A stretch of DNA of 64,000 nt from Juglans regia (GCF_001411555.2 NC_049907.1:31943734-32007733); one strand, 5' to 3'. Shown: positions 10,432 to 22,080, counted from the stretch's first letter. Numbers and translations: made by a program. Notes: generated from the letters alone by a model not told the origin.

Positions 10432-13400
10432 TGTAATGCCCGTCCTTTTGGTGGCATTTTTATAAAATATTTTTAGAAAGGACGACTGGAATTACCATTC
10501 GATTTAAAACATTTTACTTCCATATCTAGGGTGCAAGACTATACGTTTATAAAATAAAAAGTGCTTTGAGAATAAAAGAGGTTTACAGCAGAAAACATTA
10601 ATCTACAATAAAAAAGCCTCTTATACAATTAAAGTCTCATGCCTAGACTTTCGTGCTCTTCCCAATGGGCCGTGTCCATCCTGACGCGTACTTCTCATTC
10701 CGTCCTTGTGGGGGAAGGGGCATACATAAAAACTAAAATGAGTCGATGACTCGTAAGCATTACTTCAAACAGTTAAAATATAATAACAAAGATTTTCATT
10801 CATGCATTCATCATTCTTACATACTATACGTACATGCATACATGCATACGTGCGTTCACTTGAAAACATCACTGGACGGGATTTTCTTTTAAAATGGGCT
10901 TTCTTTTTGTAAAACGTGTCCCTCGTCAGTGCCTTCATTTCTTAAAGGTTCGTGCGTTCATGTGTTCATGCATTCATCCATACTTTCTTATCACATTCAT
11001 AGGCCAGTACACACTGTCACGCCTCTGTGTTGGGGTTAGCAGTCTTCCTTTGGACCCAGACTCTGCCCGTGGCCACGGGTTGGGAATCCCTTTTCAATCA
11101 GGGGGCAGCACTAGGTTCACTTCCAGTACTACTTACCCAGCATTGCAATCTGCCCATTCATTGGTACCATTTTCATTCATTCATATGGCCGTTACGTATT
11201 TTCATACAGTAAACGTTCAGTCCTTTCATTCAGTCCATTCTTACAGTTCAGTCCTTTCCTTTCATGCATTCCTTTTCATTTAACAGTTCGTTTATGGAAA
11301 AACGTCGTTTAAAGCATAGGCTTAAAATTCATCTTTCATGGCATCCATAAGCATCACCTTGAATGTCGTCTTTCATGGCATCCAGCCCGAAAATCGTCTT
11401 TCATGCATTTTCATCAGTTCATGGATTTTCTTAGAAAATACATACAATAGATACAGCGTATAGTCATCCCTTCACATGCGTACAACTAATACTATGGGTG
11501 CGTAAAAGGGGGCTACCAAGGAGGAGCCGTACATACTTATACCTTTGAACACTTACATGCTTTCGTAAAAACATCGTTTTCGTAAGGCATCATGAGAAAA
11601 ACGTTTCGTTTTCATTTCTTTATATTTTAGAAAACTCTAGAAGAGTATGAACGTAATACTTACCTGGACTCATGCAGTCCATTCATGTGCATGTCAGATG
11701 TCAACCTACATGCATACACATAACCTTAACGTCATTCTCTATCTAATGTGTAAGCAACTTAAACTAGAAATAAAGCTACACTTCACTTGGAACACTCTTC
11801 TTCTATTCCGTGCTCTTACGTGCCCTTCACTATGCTAAACCCTTCGGTCAACTTACGGTCACTACATCTTCCAAACTCAAGGTCTTACCTTGAGTGCTCA
11901 TCCACTAAAGTGAACCCATGATTCACCTTAGGATTAAGACACTAGGACCTCCATCTTACTCTTCTTACTAACCACATTCCGACGCATGATTCTGATCAAT
12001 GGAATCATGCATCCCAGTCCTAAACATCACTACCTCCATGCATCTTAGCTTACACTAATCCTCATTCCCATCCATACACGCCACACGGCTCTAAGCCAAC
12101 TCTGAGGCTAAAGCACCGTGTAACTATGTTTAAGACAGATTACCCATTACATATGGTAAATCCGTCTGGCACATGTGCTTCACCAGATTACACATATACC
12201 TTACCCCTTCATCACCTAAGATCAACATATGACACGTTGATCACCTGCTTGTGTAAACAAGCACCATACTCCGATACCTACCTTCGCTTAACCCTGCTAG
12301 CATGACTCTTCATGCTACCCGTCCCTTTTGACAGTTCATCCCAACACTTGACACGACAAGACTCCGTTCACAACTACGCCTTATGTCACGTCATATAACT
12401 CGAGACTACTCCCAAGCTACAGCGTGACCGTGTCACGTCACCTGACATCACGAGTACGGTCCCTCACGTACTCCTATCACATCGTGACATCTCATCACGT
12501 TCCTGCTACACCATTTCTACACTAACTCTTCACCCATCATACGCACGACTACCAGTTGTCATGTCACTTCGTGACGTTGCCCAGTCATGCTTCCGCTGCA
12601 CTACTCTGATACTTGTTCTACTACTTCACACATACTCCCAGCCATGAGTCCATAACGGTAACACTTGTCACCTCAGACTACAGGCTACGCCATAACTACT
12701 TCGGGGCACTGTTTCACAGTTTTCGACACTATTTACCATGCTTTACGCCCATCAATCACACAACCATCCTTATCACACACTACGCTACATCACTATTATG
12801 GCATCCTTATAACACGCCACACGGAGTGTCACTGCCTCGTGGAGTACACTTCACGCATACTCCCTTTTCACACACTACGCTACATCACCATTATGGCATA
12901 CCCACCATATGATGCATCACTCAACCACATGGAGTACACTCCACGTATACTCCCTTCACACACACTACGCCACATCACCATTATGGCATACCCGCCATAT
13001 GGTGCATCACACCACCACATGGAGTACACTCTACGTGTACTCTCTTCACACACACTACGCCACATCACCATTATGGCATATACACCATATGGTGCATCAC
13101 TCCACCACATGGAGTACACTCCACATGTACTCCCTTCATACACATTACGCCACACAGAGTACACTCCACGTGTAATCTTCCCATTCCACACAACGCCACG
13201 TCACCCATACAACACATATTCCACAACACTACATAGCACAGTCTACAACACTACACCACACTTCACTACACAGAATGCCTAACACTTCACTACACAGCAC
13301 ATCACATCCAATGAACTCCACAATACTAACAGCACAGTCCACAACCTAATCAACTAATCAACATCTAACATAAATAACGAGGGATAGAGAGTTATACCAT

Positions 13401-15032
13401 TGACCGAATGACCTATGCGTTGCTCATTGACCGTCACAGCCGATGATGCCGGAAGGGTCGTACGTGGTGGCTAACCCACGTACAGTGGTTGTTTGGGCAT
13501 TTGGATAGCTAAGTGTGGTCTTGGAAGGGCTCAAGGTCACCTCGTGATGGTGGCAAGGAGCGTTACATGACGGATCTAGCCATGTACAGTGGCGATCAGC
13601 CATGCGCAGTGGTTGTCCATCACATAAAGTGGTGGTTTGGACCTAGGGTTCGGCTAAGGGAGGCTGCTAGTGGAGCCGTGGAGGCTCGGTGGTGGTGGCA
13701 CGGTGGTCCACGGTGGTGGAGAGAGGAATGGCCGTGTGTGAGAGGGTGAGATGTCTTGAGAGAGTGAGGGAGAGTGTGCATGCATGGGTGGCAGATCGAG
13801 ACCAATGTGGTTAGGATGGGTAGGTGGTGGCTAGAGGATGCCAGAGAGGGTGGTCACAAGCCGTGGAGGGTGAGAAACCCATGCGTGAGGGAGGGAGAAA
13901 GCCCGTGCGGTGGAGGGAGGCTATGGACCTCGGGTCAGGTGGAGGAGGAAGGGGGAGACCAGGAGGAGCTTGGGGTGGTGTCCGGTGGCCTCCCACGGCA
14001 GCTCTAGGGATGTGCACAGTGAACCCGTGCATGGGTAAGGCTGTGTACATACAGGTGGAGAAGGTGGCTGCATGGAGGGGACCGAGCTCGCTGGAGGGTG
14101 ATGACCGGTGGGAGGAGGAGCTACCGTGGAGGTGGTGGCGCCGAAGGACAGTGCACGGCGGCGCAGCAATGTGAAGCCCATTGGGGTTGTGCACAGCCAA
14201 GGGAGAGGAAGAGAAAGTGTGAGAGAGAAGGGCCGGCATGGGAGAACTCACCGGAGGGAGGGGGTGCCGACGGTGGAGGAGGTGAGGCTCACTGGCGTAC
14301 GACGGCATCGGGCTGGGTAGTGGAGGAATCGGGCATGGGGAGGGTGTCGTGAAGTGCAAGCTGAATGAGAGAGAGAGGGGAGGGAAAAGTGAGGGAGAAG
14401 GAAGAGGGTTATGGGTATTTAACCCAGTCCCTTCTTCTAGGGATCTACGCAATGATCTAATGACGGACCTCAAACACAAATTTAAAAATGCGTAAACCTT
14501 AACTTCATTAAAAGCACTTTAGTTTAAATTTAAACTAACTTTAGTTTATAAAATAATATTCCTTCATCATTAATCATTAATAAATGACGAAGTCTTATTT
14601 AATATATTTAAAAGAATAAAACCATTTAATTAATTAAAGATTTCAACAAAATTTAAATCTCATAATATTTTAAATAACTGAAATCATTTTAATAATAATA
14701 TTAAAATTATTTTCGACAATTATAATATTTTTGGAGCTCTTCAAGAATATTATAATTGTCGTATTTAAAATCAAACGTAGTTTAATAACACTGAAAATAT
14801 TCCTTATAAATATTTCTAGTACATTTAAAACACTATGCGTGCCTTAGAAGTCACCTAATATCTTTTGAAACACACTATCGGGGTTTGGCACGCATAACGA
14901 GGCTCATAGTCGCTAGATAGAAGGGGTAGACAATCACATAATTTCTGCCCTCGAAATTTGCTTATGTCAGAAAGAAGGAACGTACATCAGAAAGAAGAAG
15001 CGTATGTAAGAAGGAAGGAGCGGGGTGTTACA
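10432..15032 (-). mobile_element. 4.6-kb solo LTR (Tekay-like) with TTAGT target duplication
   Basis: The block begins TGTAATGCCCG and ends GGGGTGTTACA on the plus strand (TG...CA) and is flanked by the 5-bp direct repeat TTAGT (10427-10431 and 15033-15037). It contains no gag or pol, and I see no internal copy of either end, so it reads as one long LTR left after recombination. Minus orientation is favoured: that strand starts TGTAACACCCCG, as many chromovirus LTRs do, and has a TTAAATA box near 14420. A non-autonomous element with very short terminal repeats is the alternative. It split a Tat-like pol between protease and RT. Confidence 0.82.
12770..13175. repeat. 90-bp tandem repeat inside the solo LTR
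   Basis: The word ttatggcata recurs with its neighbours at 12891, 12981 and 13071, exactly 90 bp apart, with a diverged copy about 95 bp earlier and a partial copy after 13140. Each unit holds acatcaccattatggcata, a catatggtgcatcac-type block and catggagtacactcc. About four copies. The open frames through it on both strands are a by-product of the period being a multiple of three. Confidence 0.9.
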
Positions 15033-15660
15033 TTAGTATTCTACAGAAACCAGCTCCAGGGGTTCATTGGGCTCTACTTTTCTCAGTGTCTACTTGTCTC
15101 GGACCTCCTCGTCCCATTTGGCCAAAGTCGACGGTAGGGTCGGTCTGGCAATCTTCCTGGCTTCTTCGACAGTCCTCACTTCCTTCCAATCATGCCTTAA
15201 TTCTTGTGCATAACATTCCCGACATGCTCGCCTCGTATTTCGCCCACCCCCAAGTCTGTGGGGAACTTCATCTTCAGGTAGTATGTGGATGTCAATACCT
15301 TTAGATTATTCAGGGTCAGACGACCCAATATCTTGTTGTACGAGGGGGCCTTTACCACTGGGAAATCAACCATCGTGGCTGACGTTTTGGTGACCTTCCC
15401 GACCAGGACAGATAGGGTAATAGCTCCCATTGGTTTGACAATTTCCCTTGAGAAACCCTTGAGTAGAGTTGGGGCTGGGCGCAGTCGGTCAGGGTTGATT
15501 CCCATTCTAACGAAGGCTTCCCATAATAGGAAGTCTGCCGAGCTGCCATTGTCAATCAAGACTCTCCGCATTGTGAAGTTGGCGACCTGCACGGTAACTA
15601 CCAAGGCATCGCCATGGGGTGGAGGATACCTTATTCATCTTTCTCGCTGAATGTTATGAC
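15033..15660 (-). pseudogene. Tat-like Ty3 protease region
   Basis: The 135-residue minus-strand frame (15604-15197) has the Tat-lineage retropepsin: VRRVLVDNGSSAD-like sequence (here MRRVLIDNGSSADFLLWEAF, with the D-N-G/S catalytic loop), DRLRPAPTLLKGF, ITLSVLVG, VDFPVVKAPSYNKILGRLTL. Just upstream (about 15660-15605) comes ITFSEKDE then HPHGDALVV after a stop, the usual junction in this family. The downstream part is cut at 15033 by the solo LTR and resumes at 10431. Confidence 0.85.
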
Positions 15661-16651
15661 GGCTCCCCCACATGTATGTCCTGGCGCTAGCAGTGGCCCT
15701 CCGCATTGTGAACACTTTCTCGTACCGAGCTCTACAGGAGTGGGCCCTTCGTGTCGACGAGGTGGGCCCTCCTCCCGCAGATCCCCCTACGATCGTGCTG
15801 ATTTTTCCTACCTGGTGTCTGTCCTTACTGGGCTTTGACGCCGTGGGCTCCTTTTGGTTTCCCTTTTGGCCCTTTGTCTCCTCGGGCTCTCACTCCACCA
15901 GGGCCTCGGGCGGTCATTTGATCGTTGTGTAGGCCTTTCGTCCTCTTGGCATCATTGTTCCAAGAGGCTCCCCAATTCTTCCATCCTTCATTTTACTCAT
16001 CGGGCTCTCACAAGGACTGTATATAACAACTCACCTAATTTCTCCTACCAACATATTGTTTTAGAAAAAGGATAATACTTACATGATCCCTCCAATTGAG
16101 CCAAACATGCCAAGCTACAAACTAAATAGATACCTAAAATCTGGAAGGAAGCGTGTGATTGATCTATAAGTTGGAGAATTAAGAGGCCTAGTGCCTTCCA
16201 GTTCAAAGATGGAGAAGACATGCTTGAACATGTGGAGTAAATAGAATTATTCCATTCAAAACGTGTTGTTCATTGCATTCAAAACTAGTGATTTGTACTC
16301 ATGATTCAATGAATTCTAACATCTTTGGTAAGTGATTCAACTTTTTAACTACAATTTTTACCATTATCTCCAATTCTTACTCCCAATTGGAACAAGAACT
16401 GCATCGCACGCAAGGATTTGTGCCTTTAAATATCACAAATCTGAGTGAGATAACTAATTATGAATTCGTAAGACCTTGAATTTTCAAGCGAGTGTAGGCA
16501 AATGCAAGAAAAAAGAGCATAACACCTCAATGTAATGATTGCAAGAGTCATCTTTGAACAAAGTCAAACTTACTTTACGTAATAAAAACAAACATTTGAT
16601 TTCAAGGTACAAACTTTAATTTGTCCTTATCTTAAGATGATAAAAGCTAAA
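15661..16651. other. Unassigned; probable Tat gag remnant then AT-rich DNA
   Basis: 15661-15950 is GC-richer and in the right place for the end of the Tat-like gag, but no gag motif survives. 16075-16650 is AT-rich with no recognisable frame. Confidence 0.4.
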
Positions 16652-16841
16652 GTGTCGTTTTGTTAGTAGATTGAGATGAGATGAGTTGAGATGAAAGTTA
16701 AATAAAATATTGTTAGAATATTATTATTACTTTAAGATTTAAAAAAGTTGAATTATTTTTTATATTTTAGGTGAAAATTTGAGAAAGTTTTAATGATGAG
16801 ATGAGATGAAATAAAATACTTCTTGTATCCAAACGAAACAC
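16652..16841 (+). repeat. gagatg-type AT-rich MITE-like repeat
   Basis: About 190 bp beginning GTGTCGTTTTGTTAG and ending with a sequence whose complement starts GTGTTTCGTTTGGAT: imperfect terminal inverted repeats. The interior has gagatgagatgagttgagatg, aaaatattgttagaatatt, and gatgagatgagatgaa. Related copies, mostly inverted, occur at 21870-22080, 39712-39840, 40278-40497, 51840-52030, 52784-52990, 54217-54400 and 55558-55770. It has no coding capacity. Confidence 0.75.
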
Positions 16842-16939
16842 AAACTTGTGTTATTATTTCTATTGGGTTTAATTCATGGGTCTCACTAGTTATTTGGTTT
16901 GGCTTTATTGTTAAGGCCTCGAGTCCTAGCAATTAGTGT

Positions 16940-17525
16940 CAGAAACTGTAAGGGGATTTTTCCGACTTCACAAACCCACTAGGCTTCGGCCCGATACCCG
17001 GCCTGAGTGTCTAAGCTTACTCATGAAGAAAGGCGCCTACAAGGAAAAGCAAATTGGTGGTTGATGGGATGAACAAGCCTGACATATCTCAATCACACTC
17101 TGATCGTGGAGACTTGTACAGGGCAAAGCAGAAAAGACGGAGAACCATTGATCCTCTGACATGGGAACATCGACAGACCACCAAAGATAAAGCAAGATCA
17201 GGGAACTATGCCCCATTAATGACATCACTACCCAACCTACACGCCACATTATTGACGTCGTTGCAGAGCCATGCCGCAATAAAGGATTCTAATAAAAGGA
17301 ACCATACGAAGGATACAAACTCCATAGGGGCAGACACGATATGTCCTCCCTCCAGACTCCCGGTATAGATAGCAACTCTCAGGTACGAGACTTTACTGAC
17401 TTTGGTATCGAAGACTCCCTGACTCCCAGGCCACCCTCTCCTAGTTGCCTTATTCTCTATTTTCACAGGCTCAATTCTAAATACCTGAGTTGCTGGAACC
17501 TGATCCGAAGACGTACAAAGCACAA
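16940..17525 (+). repeat. Decayed Ty3-type LTR remnant
   Basis: The stretch contains an AATAAAAGGAACC TATA-like block (about 17288), then caggtacgagactttactga and cttggtatcgaagactccctgactcc-like blocks that resemble plant Tat LTR sequence in plus orientation. A start near TGTCAGAAACTG (16938) is possible. No partner LTR or target duplication was found. It is opposite in strand to the Tat-like pol relic at 15033-15660, so it is probably not that element's own LTR. Confidence 0.4.
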
Positions 17526-17769
17526 CGTTAATAGAAACTATATGCCAACAAATATAAATGTAATAGTTTCTCCTATCATGATTTATCATGATCGAAAAGA
17601 AGACGACTACGAAATTTCTAGTTTTGTTTGAGAGTTGAGATGAAAACTTGTTTGGTACAGAGAGAGTTGTTTGGTACCCAAACAACTTATTTTAGATGAT
17701 TTCAGATATCTCATCTCATTGTCTATTCAAATAACGACACATTCCTTTTTCGACATGCAAGAATTTTTT
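17526..17769. other. AT-rich spacer with a hairpin
   Basis: Holds a short inverted repeat, gttgtttggtacccaaacaac-like (about 17668-17688), and a fragment of the gagatg-type repeat. No gene seen. Confidence 0.4.
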
Positions 17770-17805
17770 GCTTTTTCACCCCGAAAGGAAAAAACACAGC
17801 CATTT

Positions 17806-18349
17806 TGTTACGTTCCCACTAAAGGAATAGATGAGAAACACAGAAATGGATGTATGAAATGCTTGTAATGAGGAATGTAGTGAACGTAAATGACTACTGG
17901 GTGAATAAGTACATGAGAATGCACAAGGGATATTTGATAAAAGCTCAATAGAGCCACTGGTATATATTGCTACGGGTTATTCGAAGGACCCAACCTCCAT
18001 TACAGCTTTCTCTTAGTAAAATCTTCCAGAATATTCATCAATCCCTCCTCAGTGCTCTACTTCCCTTCATATCCATGCAAGGATAACTAATTGATCTAAT
18101 AAACTTGCAACATGTGTAAAGTAGAAATAACCGACTGCTTACTTAAAGGAAATATTACAATGACTTCCATATTTAGACAGCAACAAGTCAGCAACTGAAA
18201 ATACTAAAAAGGGCTCCTCCAAAACGCTGGTTCCTGGCCAGATTATTGAAATGGTGCACTTCACTCCAGCTAATGGCTTCTTATGTTGTGTTTAGAGTTT
18301 CCCCCATTTCCTGCCTCTTCTAATCCCTTCTCTAGAAGAGGTTATAACA
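17806..18349 (-). repeat. 3' LTR of the host-fragment-carrying element
   Basis: 544 bp, TG...CA, closely matching the 543-bp right LTR. The high similarity of the two LTRs means insertion was more recent than the copy A/copy B duplication, whose sides differ more. Confidence 0.93.
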
Positions 18350-18350
18350 A

Positions 18351-18362
18351 TCTCTCCCCCTT
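18351..18362 (-). other. Polypurine tract
   Basis: On the minus strand this reads AAGGGGGAGAGA, one base from the LTR edge at 18349. It is the expected priming site for second-strand synthesis and fixes the minus orientation. Confidence 0.85.
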
Positions 18363-18704
18363 AAAGAACCTTGTCCTCAAGGTTGAGAGCACTGATGCAA
18401 CTTCTTATGACCAGGCCCTACTGTCAATATAAGCTAGACTTAGACTTGTAAGCTGGACTGTGACAAACACTCCCCCTTCAAGGCACCTTGCCCAAAAGGT
18501 GCGACTGAGTTGCCCAAAATTTTTCATGACTTCAAAAATCTTAACAATGAGTCCTCGCCCAGTGATAGGGGTGTTCAACAATCTAAAGGTAGCCACCGTG
18601 ATATCATACATGGCAGCCAAGGTAAAATTATCCAAAATTTAGACTGTACTGGCAAAAAGTAGAATAATAGCAAAAATAGTAATCAAAGTTGGATACCCCA
18701 TGAG

Positions 18705-19595
18705 TCACCTCTTTCCCCACATACACACTTGTCCTTCATCTGTTAAAGCAGTATTGTGCCAACCTCCAACTGTAGTATCAACCTGGGTGGACAACAATTT
18801 CATAGTTCTATCAACTATAATAGGTGTTGAAGTAAGCAAAATCGACTTTTTCAACAGCTGGGAGTGCACAGCTCTCATATTCCTTATGTTATTTTCTTCT
18901 TCCAAATTTCCTTCTACTTTAAGATTGAGAATTTCGAAGTCTTTGCCCTTGCTCATTCCATCCAAATTTACTTCTTCATCTCCATCTGGCTCATTGTGAA
19001 CTTCTTTGGCTGGCTCCATCAAAATATCATTTTCTTCTATAAAAATATTTGTATTATCAGATTTTATAATTTGGTAATCCCTCACATCAAACGTGTATGG
19101 TGCCTGATAATCCATCAAAGCTTCAAGATTTTGTATTGTTTCACCATTTTGCAACTCAGAATTCTTAGTCATCCTGCCAGAAAAACCCCCTATCTTCACT
19201 ATTTCATGTTCACAACATTCGTCAATATCGACAGATTGTGGCTTCGTCAATTCACACAACTCATCAACTGCTCCCTTCTTTTCATCCTCAACCACCTCTA
19301 AAGCTTTACAATCTATTCCAACAAGGTTCCCTTCCTTTCCTCTATCAAAAGGCTCAAAAACCATTTTTAGTGGCAATATGTCAAACAGATAATGAGCAAA
19401 AAAATTATTCCCCTTACATTTTTCAGCATACTCACCCACGTTGCCTTCGTCATTAGTGTTCCTCCACCCAAATGCAGAGTCGCAAATATCCTTCCATACC
19501 AACCTATGAACAGATTCAATGTTCTCAATCCATCTAAAAAACTCATGCAAACCCATACCATGAACAACAACGACAAATTTACGGTGCATATCCAC
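18705..19595 (-). pseudogene. Captured-gene reading frame: GARP-like start, long linker, RCC1-like end
   Basis: A 296-residue minus-strand frame. Its upstream extension, beyond a stop, reads RVVWSVDMHRKFVVVVHGMG, which resembles the first helix region of the GARP (Myb-like) DNA-binding domain of type-B response regulators (R-V-V-W-S-x-x-L/M-H-x-K-F-V). Residues about 40-250 are acidic and unrecognised. The end, VGGWHNTALTDEGQVCMWGK, matches an RCC1 repeat (GG-x-H-x-x-A-L-T-x-x-G-x-V-x-x-W-G), then the frame stops. The two domain types are not normally in one protein, so a retroelement-borne chimera is inferred. Confidence 0.6.
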
Positions 19596-19619
19596 AGACC
19601 AAACAACCCGCTACTTCTT

Positions 19620-19832
19620 CTAAGTTGATGGATTACCATGCCCAATTTCATCGTGTTCCTCAGTTTGAACAGCTTTCAATAGATAATCACAAGCTCCATT
19701 GTCAAGGTTTATGCTAATGGAATCTACAAGAAAATGAAGGCAAACTGCATGGTAGTTCATATCTTCAAGGTTTATGCGAGCATAATTCCGGAAGAACCAA
19801 ACACCAATAAGATTCACCAATAAATTTGTCAC
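19620..19832 (-). pseudogene. Response-regulator receiver-end-like fragment
   Basis: A 70-residue minus-strand frame whose last third reads NGACDYLLKAVQTEEHDEI. Type-B response regulators end the receiver domain with the G-A-C-D-Y-L-L-K-P-V block (family knowledge; here K-A replaces K-P). The GARP-like start at about 19600 follows within 50 bp in the same direction, matching the receiver-then-GARP order of type-B regulators with most of the linker lost. The first part of the frame is not recognised. The phospho-acceptor Asp region is absent. Confidence 0.55.
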
Positions 19833-20059
19833 CGCTGAAACAATTAAGTAACGCTTGTGCTCAAACTCATCTTGGATGAAACATTAAGACCTTCCACAGC
19901 TAGATTCATATAGATCGAGTTGAGAGAGGAATAATCACCACCCCTGAGCATCAGATGAGCACCGAGCTCTGAATTGGTCTCCAGTAGGGAATTAGAAGGA
20001 GCTTCCTCCATGTACTGCTGCACCATGGGTGAGGAACTGCCTTTCCTTGAAGACCCAAT

Positions 20060-20713
20060 TCAAAAATCAACATCAGTAGCTCTGTAAGCATGGAGATGAC
20101 TCTGAGCTTCCCTCATAGGCCCGAAAATTGGTTGAGGGAACAAAAAACAGAGATAACGAAAATAAACTCCGCCTGGGTCGAACTCCCACCAAGTGTCGCC
20201 ATCCATCCCGAATGTTGGCTCTCCTCCCATCAGATTTTCAGGTTGTTGCAGGTCGGCAGTGAACTTGACCCACATCTCGGACCTAAGGAAGGCATCGCCG
20301 AAGAGATATTTGGCACGTGAAGAGGGTTGGTCTTGTGATTTTTTGGGATGGTGGATTATCTGAGATGTGAGTGAATTTTGGGGATGGTGAGGTTTCTGAG
20401 ACGTGAGTGATTTTTTGGGATGGCCATGAGTTTTGTTTTTCTGTTTCTTGCTTCGTCTCTCTCCAAATTTGTTCTCCACTTCGACTGCCTTTTCTTTTCT
20501 TTCCTTCACGAGTTCATCTTGATCTTTTAGTCCATTTTCTTTCTCCTCGTCGTCTTGCCAGTCCCGTAGAGTCTGCTTTAACTCCACACAACTTTGCTGC
20601 ATTCTCTTACAATTTACTTGCATTCCTTTCACTATTTCTTTCACCTCCAACAACTTATCCAAAATTTTTTCAAGCAACTTTGTTTGCTCTTCGTTGAATC
20701 TTACTCCTTCCAT
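20060..20713 (-). CDS. Coiled-coil-like reading frame of the LTR element, unknown product
   Basis: A 217-residue minus-strand frame starting 14-30 nt after the primer site, where gag starts in LTR elements. Residues 1-50 (EEQTKLLEKILDKLLEVKEI...) look coiled-coil; 55-95 are highly charged; 95-135 hold a proline/serine/histidine-rich repeat with SLTSQ-type units; the tail (about 160-200) is tryptophan and phenylalanine-rich (GDTWWEFDPGGVYFRYLCF). It has no zinc knuckle or known gag domain. It may be a diverged gag-like protein or another captured piece; it is intact over its length. Confidence 0.5.
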   Translation of the reverse strand: MEGVRFNEEQTKLLEKILDKLLEVKEIVKGMQVNCKRMQQSCVELKQTLRDWQDDEEKENGLKDQDELVKERKEKAVEVENKFGERRSKKQKNKTHGHPKKSLTSQKPHHPQNSLTSQIIHHPKKSQDQPSSRAKYLFGDAFLRSEMWVKFTADLQQPENLMGGEPTFGMDGDTWWEFDPGGVYFRYLCFLFPQPIFGPMREAQSHLHAYRATDVDF

Positions 20714-20726
20714 GAGGCCATCGACT

Positions 20727-20740
20727 GCTAGCTGATACCA
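20727..20740 (-). other. Primer-binding site, initiator-tRNA-Met type
   Basis: The minus strand reads TGGTATCAGCTAGC, two bases from the LTR edge at 20743. The first nine bases match the common plant TGGTATCAGAGC primer site. Confidence 0.8.
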
Positions 20741-20742
20741 AT

Positions 20743-21285
20743 TGTTATGTTCCCACTAAAGGAATAGATGAGAAACACATAAATGGATGTATGAAATGCT
20801 TGTAATGAGGAATGCAGTGAATGTAAATGACTATTGGGTGAATGAGTACATGAGAATGCACAAGGGATATTTGATAAAAGCTCAATAAAGCCATTGGTAT
20901 ATTGCTACGGGTTCTTTGAGGGACCCAACCTCCATGACGGGCATTCTCTAAGTAAAATCTTCCAGAATATTCATCAATCCCTCCTCAGTGCTCTGCTTCC
21001 ATTCATATCCATGCAGGGATAACTACTTGATCTAATAAACTTGCAACAAGTGTAAAGTAGAAATAACCGATTGCTTACTTAAAGGAAATATTACAATGAC
21101 TTCCATATTTAGACGGTAGCAAGTCAGCAACTGAAAATACTAAAAAGGGCTCCTCCAAAACGCTGCTTCCTAGCCAGATTATTGAAATGGTGCACTTTAC
21201 TCCAGCTAATGGCTTCTTATGTTGTGTTTCAAGTTTCTCCCATTTCCTACCTATTCTAACCCCTTCTCTAGAAGAGGTCATAACA
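20743..21285 (-). repeat. 5' LTR of the host-fragment-carrying element
   Basis: 543 bp, TGTTATG...ATAACA, direct repeat of 17806-18349. It is followed by the second CATTT at 21286-21290. Confidence 0.93.
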
Positions 21286-21699
21286 CATTTGCTTTTTCTT
21301 CCCTTTCCCTAAGCTAATTCTCATCTTCGTCTACGCACCTCCCTTCCCAAAAAATATGTAACGTTGCGTCCCTCACAGTCCATTGGATGCCAACTTGAAT
21401 GGACATGTATGTAATTTTTTCGCTAAAAATAGAGGATAAATTTTTGTTACTATAATGCAAAGATCTGACTGTGCCACAATCGTTAATATTTATCCATCTG
21501 AAACCAACGATATTTAATAATTTCTAATTCATAATTAGAATTATATATATTATAATAAAAAAGATGATTTTTTAGAATTATTGATTAATCTAAATTTAAA
21601 AAATGATTTGCTATTAGTGATGTGATTTAAATATTTATTTTGGACATGTAATTTATTAATTGCTATTAGTTAATATAAAAATATTTATAAATAATACTC

Positions 21700-22080
21700 T
21701 ATCATTATAAATACTATACAATAATTGGTAGAATTCACAACTATCAAATCCCTCAAAAAATTAAAACCATATCATCTCACTTATCGTTTCATGTCAACTC
21801 AATAATCTCACTACTATTCATAAATAATCTCAACTTATCTCATCTCAACACATTATCTAAATTATCACTGTTCCATTTTAATTAAATAAGTGTTTTATCT
21901 CATCTTATCTCATCATTATAATTTTTCTAAATTTCTATATAAAATATAATAAACAATTCAATATTTTTAAATTTTTAAATAAAATTAATATTTTATTAAA
22001 TTTTTATTTAATTTTTATTTTTATTTTAATTTATCCTATCTCAAATTTTTATCTTAACTTACTACTAAACCGCACATAAG
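21700..22080 (-). repeat. gagatg-type repeat copies in segment A
   Basis: Inverted copies of the AT-rich family: tcatctcaact-type blocks followed by atctcatcttatctcatcattataa, aaatataataaacaattcaa and a closing ttatcctatctcaa / taccg-like end. A shorter partial copy (about 21767-21870) precedes it. The counterpart in copy B is 51690-52030, so this repeat was present before the duplication. Confidence 0.75.

Larger units (their letters stand above)
17806..21285 (-). mobile_element. Non-autonomous LTR retrotransposon carrying host-gene-like fragments
   Basis: Two near-identical direct LTRs (17806-18349 and 20743-21285), each TGTTA...TAACA, bound a 3.5-kb element flanked by the perfect 5-bp duplication CATTT (17801-17805, 21286-21290). 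The primer site next to the right LTR and the purine tract next to the left LTR set the minus orientation. No protease, RT, RNase H or integrase is present. The interior holds a coiled-coil-like reading frame, then decayed pieces resembling a type-B response regulator and an RCC1 repeat. Copy B (about 51172-51177) preserves the empty site. Confidence 0.92.

Noticed and set aside
12665..13282. 205-residue plus-strand frame and 103-residue minus-strand frame
   Set aside because: Both run through the 90-bp tandem array; the repeat length is a multiple of three, which keeps frames open on both strands.
13811..14479. 222-residue minus-strand open frame
   Set aside because: It lies in the solo LTR, is proline/serine-rich low complexity, overlaps several open frames on the other strand, and starts upstream of the likely TATA box of the LTR.
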